The position numbers and the translations under genes were made by a program. 45,321 bases of DNA, from assembly GCA_010672165.1 (NCBI GenBank), contig JAAHHN010000027.1:1-45321 (forward strand), given 5' to 3'. The notes beneath the pieces are model-generated. The model made no database searches. It was not told the origin of the DNA and saw only the letters and a program-made list of their open reading frames with translations. This document shows positions 1-8,654 of this stretch, one piece after another. The number at the start of each line of letters is the position of its first letter. Within the stretch, counting starts at the first letter, position 1. This DNA comes from Spirulina sp. SIO3F2. Lineage in GTDB: Bacteria; Cyanobacteriota; Cyanobacteriia; Cyanobacteriales; Spirulinaceae.

Positions 1-20
1 CCAACCCTGGTGTGCGCTAG

Positions 21-1883
21 CCACCCCGATTCTTTTTTAAGCGGGGGGAATATAACCCCAGCACCAAGGGGGGTCAGGAGCTGATTGCCCATGAGCTGAC
101 CCATACGGTGCAGCAGGGGGCTGCGGTGCAATGCAAGCCCGACATCAGCGCCAAATATGCGGGGAATGGGCAGCCGTTGCAGGCGAAGCGGTTTGAAGCA
201 CCAGCCATTTCGACGCAGCCGGGGCAGAACCGGGCGGTGCGCCTGAAGGCGGCGGCGCGGCGACCCTTGGGACGGTTGCCTGCGGTGCAGCTCCAGGAGG
301 CGTTGCCTGCACGATATAACGTCATTCAGCGGGATGATAATTTGCCTGCTGCGCCAACACCCACGACGGCTCCCAGTCATGGGCCACGCAATGTAGATGA
401 TACGGTGCCCGATGCAGCTATTCCCAAGCCCATCGCCACCTATACCGTGGAAGAGCGCATTGAGGTAACCAATCTCGATCAAAAGCCGGGTTTGCATCAG
501 CGCATCCTGCCTGAAGTTCGAGAGTGCTTCATGAAAAACTATGCATCAGATATGGTTTCCATTGCTAAAGCAGTGATTCATATCACAGATGATGACTTCA
601 ATATCAAGTTTTGGTACAAGGACTCGGCTGATCCTGAAGTTGCCCGCAATGAAGTCTTGGATTTCAGTGGCGCAGCCTTTTCCAGCCGCAAACTCATACG
701 ATGGAAGCGAGAAGGCTCTGGTTGGATCAAGTCATGTGATTTACACCCAGGGGAGGATCACGCAACTGCAGTTTTTACCCTCAAGGAGATTAGCGATCGC
801 AATAGTGACACAGCCAAAGACCAAAACATGATTGATGGGGTTCGAGGCACAGTTGGTTTGGTGGCTAGCTCAGATGCTGCCACAATGGGGATTGAGGCCG
901 CAGCAGGAGCCTTGACGGGGGGCACCGTTTCAGCCGCTACTGGTAATACCATTGCGGGTAAAGCCATTCTCATGGGTCAATATTTCCAGGAGAGTAAAGC
1001 GGCTCAAGCAGAGACCTATCAAAGTGTTGATCGGCAAATTACCGACTGGAGTCCAGATTCTTTCCTAGGTATGTTGGGGGTTGTTGCAGCCGTTGCTGCA
1101 CCCATTTTTAAGGCCTTTATGGCCTTTCGGCGGTATGAACAATTTTCGCTGCAAAACCGTAAGATCCAAGGGCTGGAAAGTTCTCTGACCCAAGCACAAA
1201 ACGCCCCTGCACCTGATGCGGCGTTAACCGAATCGTTAGATTATGCGCTTTCCAAATCGACCCGACTTTGGTGGCGTTATTTTGCGGACTTTGTGATTTG
1301 CTGCTGCCAGGCGATTAACCGGATTTTGGCATTGCTTTGCCCACTAATTGCGATTGGTTCGGCAATTGTAGATGTTGTCTTGTCTGCCACTCGTTTTTTG
1401 GCAGCCTTTGTGGATAAAAGCAAAGGGTTTGTGAAGTGGTGGCGAGGAACTCGGGGTCAACAACGTTGGGAAAGTGGTAAGACAATTTATGACGCAGCCT
1501 TAGCCGAAGATCCCGCCGCGCTAGATGCCATTCGTGCCCTCACCCTCAATGACTCCACATTCTTAACGAAGAGCTTTATAACCCGAGTTTTAAAAGGGAA
1601 TGCGGTGCTTATGGATACCTTGGATACAGGCCGACGGCAGCGACAGAAGCGAACAATGGATATGTTAGTCCGTCAGGCGGTGGATGCCAATCAAGGGTTA
1701 TATGGTGATAGCAGTGAACTCTTTAAGTCCAGAATGGAAGTGGGTATTATGGAATGGGCCAATGGAATTCCGCCCCGTTCCAATGATGTCCTCGTTGCAA
1801 TTTTGAAGGTGTTTCATAACAATAAGATTTGGCGTCAACGATGTTCTGAATATTTGGCAGAAGAAATGAAATCTTCGATGTAG
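21..1883 (+). CDS. eCIS-type DUF4157 toxin-like protein, 5' end missing or frameshifted
   Basis: The open frame begins inside a DUF4157 (eCIS core) domain: the HELTH zinc-metallopeptidase-like motif, with the usual ELIAHELTHTVQQ context, is encoded at about 82-120. In families known from extracellular contractile injection systems this domain sits at the N-terminus of cargo or toxin proteins. No credible start exists: the frame is closed by TAG at 18-20, and the first GTG (108) lies inside the motif. The rest is a charged linker, then about 460 residues with several hydrophobic stretches (around 925-1010, 1060-1125 and 1290-1410) that could be membrane-inserting helices. I do not recognise the C-terminal effector domain. 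The first ~240 bases are visibly more G+C-rich than what follows. The coding frame is confident; product integrity and function are not. Confidence 0.7.
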   Translation, partial: PPRFFFKRGEYNPSTKGGQELIAHELTHTVQQGAAVQCKPDISAKYAGNGQPLQAKRFEAPAISTQPGQNRAVRLKAAARRPLGRLPAVQLQEALPARYNVIQRDDNLPAAPTPTTAPSHGPRNVDDTVPDAAIPKPIATYTVEERIEVTNLDQKPGLHQRILPEVRECFMKNYASDMVSIAKAVIHITDDDFNIKFWYKDSADPEVARNEVLDFSGAAFSSRKLIRWKREGSGWIKSCDLHPGEDHATAVFTLKEISDRNSDTAKDQNMIDGVRGTVGLVASSDAATMGIEAAAGALTGGTVSAATGNTIAGKAILMGQYFQESKAAQAETYQSVDRQITDWSPDSFLGMLGVVAAVAAPIFKAFMAFRRYEQFSLQNRKIQGLESSLTQAQNAPAPDAALTESLDYALSKSTRLWWRYFADFVICCCQAINRILALLCPLIAIGSAIVDVVLSATRFLAAFVDKSKGFVKWWRGTRGQQRWESGKTIYDAALAEDPAALDAIRALTLNDSTFLTKSFITRVLKGNAVLMDTLDTGRRQRQKRTMDMLVRQAVDANQGLYGDSSELFKSRMEVGIMEWANGIPPRSNDVLVAILKVFHNNKIWRQRCSEYLAEEMKSSM

Positions 1884-1967
1884 AAAGCGCCATCTTTTGA
1901 GTCGTAGATTGGGTTGAAAGAGGAAACTCAACATCAGGAAAGTTTAGAGCGATCGTGTTGAGGAATG

Positions 1968-1990
1968 GGGGCGGGCAAGATGCCCTCGCT
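1968..1990. repeat. short hairpin repeat of a common cyanobacterial type
   Basis: A GGGCA-AGA-TGCCC stem-loop lies at 1973-1985 inside a G/C-rich phrase (gcgggcaagatgccctcgc). Similar phrases are scattered in intergenic DNA of several cyanobacteria as far as I recall. The rest of the 1884-2118 gap shows no gene. Confidence 0.35.
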
Positions 1991-2118
1991 ACGGAATTAG
2001 CGGATTCTTTTCTTCAGTTCCATGTAAGGGAGATTAAAAGGAATCACCATATTTCATGCAATTGCAAATCGCTCTATCTGTTCAGTTCTAGACTTGCGTT
2101 TATTCAGGGTTCACCCTC

Positions 2119-3375
2119 ATGTATAAAATCGATCGCGCCTTTAAATTCCAACGCCCTAATGCTGACCCCTTCGCCACCCGTATCCAAGGCATTAACCTGA
2201 TTACCCAAGATATAACCAACCAGGCCAAGCGCCCCCTCGCCTGCCAACTCCAACTCCGCCTCAGCCAAGCCGACCATACCCAACTCCAAAAAGCTCAACT
2301 CTTTGGCTACCAAGCCGACCTCTGCACCCCCCTAACCCAAGGCCCCTTCAACAAAAAAAATTCCCTTACCGCTCGGCTCATCCTCGACCCCGACCATCTC
2401 CCCCTGCTCAAAAACTGCTCCGACGCCAGCAGCGCCGCCGCCCAACTCCTCCTCGAACCCAAAGACTCCCCCCTGCACCAAGCCGAATCCTGGCGACTCC
2501 TCTCCGTCCGCCAACGCCAGAGCAATAAAAAACAAACCAGCTATCGCACCTTTTGGGATTACCTCGATTGGGAAGAACTGGCCGATAGCCTTGATTTGGA
2601 AGCCCAAATGGGCCAACAACTCCAAAAATTTCTCGCAGAATCTAGCCTCAGCCGCCAACTGGCCCATACCCTGAACCTCCCCACCGACAAAGCCAGCCAT
2701 GTCACCCGCGACCTCAGTGCCGCCCTGCTGAGCGCCTTGCCCGGACTGCTGAGCCAGGATACCCAGAGTATGGCGCAGTTTACGGATGCGATCGCCGATC
2801 TTCAACGCCAGTTCCTCACCCAGCAATTCAGTGAGGTGATGCCGCAACTCACCCCCCAAATCCCTGATGCAGAAAACTTGGCGAATGAGATGGCGCGTTT
2901 TTTTCCAGCGGATGTCTCGGCTGCCCAGCGTTCGACGTCTCTTTGGGAAACCGCGATCGCCTTTCTCCATGAAGCCGAATGGCCTGTTGATATCCTTGAA
3001 GACCAAGCGCTCTTACGTTTGATGGTGCAAGGTAAATCCGGTCAATGGCTGGGGCTATTAGAGCATCCCAACCCCAACCAACTGCTGTTTTATTCCGTCA
3101 GCACCACCAAAGTCCCCCCTCAACAACAGGCAACCGTTGCCCAATTCTTGATGGCGCTCAACTACAGCCAGACCAACATTGGCAGTTTTGAGCTTGATCG
3201 ACAGGATGGTGAGTTTCGGTATAAAACGGGGGGCACGTTTAACCGTTGGGACGAACAGACCATTGAGAACTTGATTTATCCCAACCTGGCCGTGATGGAT
3301 CAACATTTACCATTGATTGGGGATGTGGTGATGGGTCGATGTGAATTGCAAGAGGCGATGAAATTATTGCCGTGA
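2119..3375 (+). CDS. YbjN-domain protein with a long N-terminal region
   Basis: A 418-residue soluble protein. The last ~130 residues, from about WPVDILED to the end, fit the YbjN family (a fold resembling type III secretion chaperones, common as stand-alone proteins in cyanobacteria): an alpha/beta pattern with a conserved surface around NQLLFYSVS, a helix MALNYSQTNIGSF and a DGEFRYKTG hairpin. The N-terminal ~280 residues are rich in Gln, Leu and Ala, probably helical, and not recognised. No signal peptide or membrane segment is visible. The ATG at 2119 has only a weak ribosome site. It stands alone between a toxin-like gene and a decayed nuclease gene. Molecular role unknown. Confidence 0.75.
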   Translation: MYKIDRAFKFQRPNADPFATRIQGINLITQDITNQAKRPLACQLQLRLSQADHTQLQKAQLFGYQADLCTPLTQGPFNKKNSLTARLILDPDHLPLLKNCSDASSAAAQLLLEPKDSPLHQAESWRLLSVRQRQSNKKQTSYRTFWDYLDWEELADSLDLEAQMGQQLQKFLAESSLSRQLAHTLNLPTDKASHVTRDLSAALLSALPGLLSQDTQSMAQFTDAIADLQRQFLTQQFSEVMPQLTPQIPDAENLANEMARFFPADVSAAQRSTSLWETAIAFLHEAEWPVDILEDQALLRLMVQGKSGQWLGLLEHPNPNQLLFYSVSTTKVPPQQQATVAQFLMALNYSQTNIGSFELDRQDGEFRYKTGGTFNRWDEQTIENLIYPNLAVMDQHLPLIGDVVMGRCELQEAMKLLP

Positions 3376-3456
3376 CTGGCCACTTGTTTTTAGGGCGTGT
3401 TAGTCGGGGAATTTAAAGTTATCAAAAAGTTGAATGCGAGACTTGGGGGCACTCAT

Positions 3457-3842
3457 CTAAGCGATCGCGGCAATGCGTTTAAGAATCCGCACCGCCTGCT
3501 CAAGTTCCTGGGTTGAGGTGAAGGGCGAAAAAACTCGAGAGAACCCATATTCGAGGCTAGCTAAGGTAGATGTATGCGCCGCCAGCTTTACGAAGACCAA
3601 ATCATCTCCATTGGTCATCAGGGCAAAACCGGGACGCTCTGGGTGAGGGTTTGCCCGCAAATAGGCCAAGGTTTGGGGCAAGGCTGACCAAACCGAAAGC
3701 GCTGTCTTCTTGGATTCCACAATCGCCACCCATAGCCCATCCTTGGGCACCAGTACGTCTAATCCAGAAAAAACTGCTCATCCTTTGTGCGAGACACTTG
3801 TAGTCGCTGTTCAGCGATCGCTAAGTTCTCGAATTCTGACAT
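3457..3842 (-). pseudogene. decayed HsdR-N/PD-(D/E)XK nuclease-like gene with internal deletion
   Basis: The last ~100 codons (up to about 3768) encode a segment closely matching the end of the intact gene at 38239-38886, with GLDVLV, an IVESKK nuclease-type core (paralogue IDVLV...VIESKR), LPQTLAYL and MTNGDDLVFVKL. Upstream, this frame hits a stop at 3778-3780. In a neighbouring frame the start of such a protein remains, from an ATG at 3842 (MSEFENLAIAEQRLQ...DEQFF). The two parts meet around 3765-3775, so roughly 75 residues of the middle are missing and the frame shifts at the junction. I read this as a broken copy of a type I restriction R-N-like family that is abundant in cyanobacteria. 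The truncated C-terminal ORF could still be translated from GTG at 3750. Confidence 0.65.
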
Positions 3843-3916
3843 AAGCGAGCGGGGAATGATGAAGCCTGCTTCAAGCATAGCAAATTCATCATCAATCACC
3901 CGGCTAACATATTCGT

Positions 3917-4327
3917 TTAGGAACGCCGCGAGCGGCGATCGTGGGCATAAAAATAATATTCCCGCACATCGTCCGGTGTCACCTTTACAAAGCGCACCGC
4001 CTTATGGGCTGTCTTTGTCCGTTCATGCAAACGTAGCTCGATTAAGGCAATGCCTTCAAACTCAATTTGCATTGTTTTGCTGTCTTCAAGATAAAGCGGT
4101 TCAGCCCCTGCATAGATAAAGGTAAGATCTTCGCGATCGATATAAGCCGCATTCAGGGCTAGAAGTTTTTCCGTAACCACATCACTAATATCGCCCTGCA
4201 CTTGCAGCTCAATCATCCGCACTAGTGAACTCATCCGAAGCTCGTCAATAAACATCACCACCCGCTCAAAACAAAACTCATCGGGATCGCGGCTGTTGAA
4301 TGTACAGATTGTTTTTTGGATATGCAT
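3917..4327 (-). CDS. hypothetical protein, 136 aa
   Basis: An ATG-started ORF of 136 residues with reasonable composition, rich in charged residues, with alternating beta-type hydrophobics (MIELQVQGDI, LTFIYAG, MQIEFEGIALIELRL). No recognised family, signal peptide or membrane segment. It ends in an Arg/Ser-rich stretch that reads through a CGATCGCCGCTCGCGGCG palindromic sequence, so the natural C-terminus may be altered: another open frame downstream (3843-3917) continues with plausible protein sequence. It lies immediately upstream of the decayed nuclease gene on the same strand. It may be a genuine orphan or another remnant. Confidence 0.45.
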   Translation of the reverse strand: MHIQKTICTFNSRDPDEFCFERVVMFIDELRMSSLVRMIELQVQGDISDVVTEKLLALNAAYIDREDLTFIYAGAEPLYLEDSKTMQIEFEGIALIELRLHERTKTAHKAVRFVKVTPDDVREYYFYAHDRRSRRS

Positions 4328-4533
4328 AAAACCAAGCTGCCTCCAAGATGATTCTTGAATGACTCATTACATGCCAACAAATACATGCCCATACAATATC
4401 TTGCTCACCCCCCGAAGGCATCGGCCGCTTAAGCAGACTTTAACGTTCCTCACACCAGCTTAATCAGTCAGTAACATCCATCGCGTCCTATGGCAAAATG
4501 AGGGGTTGATACTTATCCACCCCCAATGCTTGT

Positions 4534-7500
4534 ATGAGTGCGATCGCCACAAATCTCCCGCCGCAATACGACCCCCGCACCACCGAAGCCAAATGGCAGA
4601 GCGATTGGGAGACGAACGAAGTCTTTAAAGCCGATCCCCACGCGGGTGAGGATAGCTACAGTATTGTGATTCCGCCCCCGAATGTTACCGGGAGCTTGCA
4701 TATGGGTCATGCGTTTAATACCGCCTTGCTTGATACGTTGGTGCGCTACAACCGCATGTTGGGCAAAAATACCCTCTGTCTACCGGGGACTGACCATGCC
4801 AGTATCGCTGTGCAGACGATTCTAGAGCGGCAGATTCGCGCCGATGGCAAGACTAAAGAGGAGGTCGGACGAGAGAAATTTCTGAAGCGGGCTTGGGAAT
4901 GGAAAGCGGAATCCGGCGGCCGGATCGTCAACCAGTTGCGGCGTTTGGGTTTATCGGCAGACTGGTCACGGGAGCGCTTCACAATGGACGATCGCCTCTG
5001 TGAAGCGGTCTTAGCGGCATTCGTAAAGCTCCATGATGAGGGGCTTATCTATCGGGGTCAATATCTGGTCAACTGGTGTCCAGCCTCCCAGTCTGCGGTC
5101 TCGGATTTGGAAGTGGAACCGAAAGAAGTAGACGGCAAACTCTGGCATTTCCGCTATCCGCTCACCGATGGCAGCGGCTTTGTGGAAGTAGCGACCACTC
5201 GACCGGAGACCATGCTGGGCGATACGGGCGTTGCAGTGAATCCAGGGGATGAGCGCTATCAGAGCCTAATCGGCAAAACCCTGACCCTGCCAATTATGGA
5301 GCGGGAGATTCCCATTGTTGCTGATGAATTGGTTGACCCAAGCTTTGGGACAGGTTGTGTGAAGGTCACACCCGCCCATGACCCCAACGATTTTGAGATG
5401 GGTCAGCGCCACAGTCTGCCGATGATCAACATCATGAACAAAGACGGCACGCTCAACGCGCAGGCGGGTGAGTTTGCCGGACAAGATCGGTTTGTGGCGC
5501 GTAAGAACGTGGTTAAGCGCCTCGAAGAGCTGGGGAACTTAATCAAAATTGAGGACTACAGCCATACCGTTCCCCATAGCGATCGTGGCAAAGTGCCCAT
5601 TGAGCCGTTAATTTCCACCCAATGGTTTGTGCGGATTGAACCCCTAGCGCAAAAAGCCCTGACGGAACTGGATGAGCATAACTCGCCCCGGTTTGTGCCC
5701 GAGCGTTGGACAAAGGTCTATCGGGATTGGTTGGTGCGCCTTAAAGACTGGTGCATCTCGCGCCAACTGTGGTGGGGGCACCAGATTCCGGCTTGGTATG
5801 CAGTTAGTCTCACGGACAGCAAAATCACGGATACCACCCCCTATGTGGTGGCACATAACGAGCAAGAAGCCTTAGAAAAAGCCAAGGCTGAGTTTGGCCC
5901 AGATGTGCAACTCGAACGTGATCCGGATGTGCTTGATACCTGGTTCTCTTCAGGCTTATGGCCCTTTTCGACGATGGGTTGGCCAGAGGAAACGGCGGAT
6001 CTGGCGACCTATTTCCCCAATTCCACCTTGGTGACGGGTTTTGATATTATCTTTTTCTGGGTGGCACGGATGACAATGATGGCCGGTCACTTCACAGATC
6101 AGATGCCCTTTAAGGATGTGTATATCCACGGTCTGGTGCGGGATGAGAACGGCAAGAAAATGTCTAAATCCGCCAATAACGGTATTGACCCCCTGATTCT
6201 GATCGATAAATATGGTGCGGATGCGGTGCGCTACACCCTGATTCGGGAAGTGGCGGGGGCAGGGCAAGATATTAGCCTGCAATACAACCGTAAGACTGAT
6301 GAGTCGGAATCAGTGGAGGCAGCACGGAACTTTGCTAATAAGCTCTGGAATGCCGCACGGTTTGTGCTGATGAATTTGAAAGAGCAAACCCCCGCCCAAC
6401 TGGCCATCCCGGATGTGACGGCGCTGGAGTTGAGCGATCGCTGGATTCTCTCACGCTTCTATCAAACCGTGGCGAAAACCCGTGAGCAGGTGGCCAATTA
6501 CGGCCTTGGGGAAGCCGCCAAGGGGCTTTATGAATTTATTTGGGGCGACTTTTGTGATTGGTACATTGAGCTGGTTAAACCCCGGTTACGGGATGGTGCT
6601 GACCCTGCTTCCCAAAAAGTGGCGCAGCAGACCTTAGCCTATGTGCTTGAAGGCATCCTCAAGCTGTTGCACCCCTTTATGCCCTACGTCACCGAAGAGA
6701 TTTGGCACACCCTGACCCAGGCGACGGATGCCTATCTGGGTTTGCAACCCTATCCGGTGGTGAATGAGATTTTGGTGATGGCGAGTGAGTCGATCGCGCC
6801 CCCTGAAACGAGATCAGCTATTGAATTGGAATCGGTGGAGCCCGAACCCAAACCCGAACCCAACCCTGAACCTGCGGCTGAAGCTGAGGTAATCGTGCCA
6901 ACAGAACCAGCGCCTGAACCGGAACCTGAGCCTGTTATTGAATCTGAGTCAACGACTGAACCCGAAGTTAGCTCAGCCGCTGAACCAGAGCCTGAGCCTG
7001 TTTCCACATCAGCCAGTGAAACTACAGAGCAAACGCTTCCTGGCGTGGAGATAATCAATGACATTCAACAACTGTTCAAAAAGAATTCCAGTATTGCGAT
7101 CGCGGGCGGCGTTGTCTTAGGGAGCTTGTTCGCACTCAAGCTGCTGGCGGCGCTGCTCAGCGCTATCAACAGTATTCCCTTCGTGGAACCGAGTTTCCAG
7201 TTGATCGGGATGCTGGCATTGCTCTACTTCACAGTGACGCAGTTGCTGGTGCGCGATCGGCGTCAATCTGTAGGACAAAAACTTCAAAATCTGATCCAGC
7301 AGGTGCGTGGCACAGTGGCTCAAGCCCAGACTAAATCCAAGTCAGAGCCTGCAACTGAACCGGAAACCTCAGCCGTTGAGCCTGGGCCGACTGAACCCAC
7401 CATCGCTGTAACAACTAACCCTACAGCCTCTACAACGCCTGAAATTTCCCAGGAAGAGACCGCTGAGTTAGCGTTCCCAGAAACTGCGCCAACCGCATCT

Positions 7501-8079
7501 CAACCGGCCAAATCTGAGCCGAGCATGGGCATCGAATCCCAACCCACAGAGTCGGCTGCACCTCCAACCCCAATGGCTGATTTGGACTTGGTCGATGTTG
7601 CGCTAGAATCTGACTTCACCTTATTAATCGGCACCATTCGCACCATCCGTAACCTCCGCGCCGAAGCAGAGATCAAGCCAGGGGTTAAGGTACCGATTTA
7701 TCTCCAGAGCGAAAATGTCGAAGAGCTACGAGTGCTTGAAGCCGGGCGCACCTATATTCAAAATCTCGCCAAAGGCGATTATCTATCCGTTACCTCCGTG
7801 CTCCCCAACGAACTGGGTCGGAGTTTTGGGGGGGTAGTGGGCACAGTACAGGTACTGATCCCACTACAGGGTTTAGTGGATATTGAAGCCCTCAAAGGGA
7901 AATTAAGTCAAAAACTCGCTAAGGTGGAGAAAGAAATTGCCAGTCTATCTGGCCGTCTCCAAAATGAGAATTTTGTGAGTAAAGCACCGGCAGATGTGGT
8001 GGCTGGTGTGCAAGCCTCTTTGGCAGAAGCTCAGAAGCAGGTTACAATTTTGCGCGATCGTCTTGCTCAGTTAGAGTAA
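4534..8079 (+). CDS. valS: valyl-tRNA synthetase with inserted thylakoid-anchoring CAAD domain
   Basis: Charges tRNA-Val with valine. A class I synthetase core is clear: HMGH signature at residues 56-59, the editing (CP1) domain following, GKKMSKS (KMSKS lysine loop) at about 541-546, an anticodon-binding domain to about residue 740, and the C-terminal Val-type coiled-coil arm (about 1113-1181). At 1181 residues it is about 250-300 longer than a usual ValRS. The excess is an insertion at about 745-1015 made of two Glu/Pro-rich linkers around two membrane helices (about 853-874 and 888-906). This matches the cyanobacterial aminoacyl-tRNA synthetase appended domain, CAAD, known to tether such enzymes to thylakoids and related to plant CURT1. 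The ATG at 4534 gives the normal N-terminus. Confidence 0.95.
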   Translation: MSAIATNLPPQYDPRTTEAKWQSDWETNEVFKADPHAGEDSYSIVIPPPNVTGSLHMGHAFNTALLDTLVRYNRMLGKNTLCLPGTDHASIAVQTILERQIRADGKTKEEVGREKFLKRAWEWKAESGGRIVNQLRRLGLSADWSRERFTMDDRLCEAVLAAFVKLHDEGLIYRGQYLVNWCPASQSAVSDLEVEPKEVDGKLWHFRYPLTDGSGFVEVATTRPETMLGDTGVAVNPGDERYQSLIGKTLTLPIMEREIPIVADELVDPSFGTGCVKVTPAHDPNDFEMGQRHSLPMINIMNKDGTLNAQAGEFAGQDRFVARKNVVKRLEELGNLIKIEDYSHTVPHSDRGKVPIEPLISTQWFVRIEPLAQKALTELDEHNSPRFVPERWTKVYRDWLVRLKDWCISRQLWWGHQIPAWYAVSLTDSKITDTTPYVVAHNEQEALEKAKAEFGPDVQLERDPDVLDTWFSSGLWPFSTMGWPEETADLATYFPNSTLVTGFDIIFFWVARMTMMAGHFTDQMPFKDVYIHGLVRDENGKKMSKSANNGIDPLILIDKYGADAVRYTLIREVAGAGQDISLQYNRKTDESESVEAARNFANKLWNAARFVLMNLKEQTPAQLAIPDVTALELSDRWILSRFYQTVAKTREQVANYGLGEAAKGLYEFIWGDFCDWYIELVKPRLRDGADPASQKVAQQTLAYVLEGILKLLHPFMPYVTEEIWHTLTQATDAYLGLQPYPVVNEILVMASESIAPPETRSAIELESVEPEPKPEPNPEPAAEAEVIVPTEPAPEPEPEPVIESESTTEPEVSSAAEPEPEPVSTSASETTEQTLPGVEIINDIQQLFKKNSSIAIAGGVVLGSLFALKLLAALLSAINSIPFVEPSFQLIGMLALLYFTVTQLLVRDRRQSVGQKLQNLIQQVRGTVAQAQTKSKSEPATEPETSAVEPGPTEPTIAVTTNPTASTTPEISQEETAELAFPETAPTASQPAKSEPSMGIESQPTESAAPPTPMADLDLVDVALESDFTLLIGTIRTIRNLRAEAEIKPGVKVPIYLQSENVEELRVLEAGRTYIQNLAKGDYLSVTSVLPNELGRSFGGVVGTVQVLIPLQGLVDIEALKGKLSQKLAKVEKEIASLSGRLQNENFVSKAPADVVAGVQASLAEAQKQVTILRDRLAQLE

Positions 8080-8142
8080 TGCTCTGATGATTGTGATTTG
8101 CTGATTGGCTCGGTTCCTGTTTACTGCTCGTTTTGAGATCCC

Positions 8143-8646
8143 ATGCTCTATCTTGCCCAAGTACAAACGCACGTTCCAGCCCAAGCGGCGATCAGTGTGG
8201 TTATGCTGGCCCGTCAGGAAGAAAGCGGTAAATGGACAGTGCCAACTCCCTCAGAGATGACCTTAGCAATGCCCAGTGATGTGGCTCAAACGCAATGGCA
8301 TAAAGGGATGCTCGTTATCGTGCGATTGGATGCCCAAGCGAAATGTACTGAGATGCAAGACGCGATCCCGTTTGTGCTGCAATTGTTTGCGTCTAATGAG
8401 CTGTCGTCAACGTTGGAAGATGTCCATGAAATTGAGCAATGGCGACAGGAACTGACGCTCAAGAGCCAAGAGATGAGTATGAAGATGTTAGAGTTGGCCA
8501 CCCGTAGGGAACGGCTAGGCATTGAGGAGACTGATCTAGCCATGCGTCAAAAACAGCTTGAGGTTGCTGAAGCAGAGCTGAACCAACAACGGCAGCAATT
8601 TGCGACACAGCAGATGGCTGCCTCTAAGCCTGCATCTTCAGATTAA
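8143..8646 (+). CDS. conserved hypothetical protein with C-terminal coiled coil
   Basis: A 167-residue soluble protein. Residues 1-85 look like a small beta-rich domain (LYLAQVQ, AISVVMLARQ, GMLVIVRL). Residues 95-155 form a Glu/Gln-rich heptad-like coiled coil (EIEQWRQELTLKSQEMSMK and on). No signal peptide or catalytic motif. It lies 63 bases after valS and 8 bases before dnaB on the same strand, so it probably shares their transcript. I do not recognise a named family. Confidence 0.7.
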   Translation: MLYLAQVQTHVPAQAAISVVMLARQEESGKWTVPTPSEMTLAMPSDVAQTQWHKGMLVIVRLDAQAKCTEMQDAIPFVLQLFASNELSSTLEDVHEIEQWRQELTLKSQEMSMKMLELATRRERLGIEETDLAMRQKQLEVAEAELNQQRQQFATQQMAASKPASSD

Positions 8647-8654
8647 AGACGGTA

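Noticed and set aside
1955-2200. Plus-strand frame between the toxin-like and YbjN genes.
   Set aside because: Overlaps the YbjN start and has no protein-like features.
3386-3410. tagggcgtgttagtcg after the YbjN gene, similar to the start of the MITE-like element.
   Set aside because: Similarity stops after about a dozen bases and the conserved interior is absent.
6750-7064. Gly/Ser-rich minus-strand frame opposite valS.
   Set aside because: It is the antisense shadow of the Glu/Pro repeat linker in ValRS.
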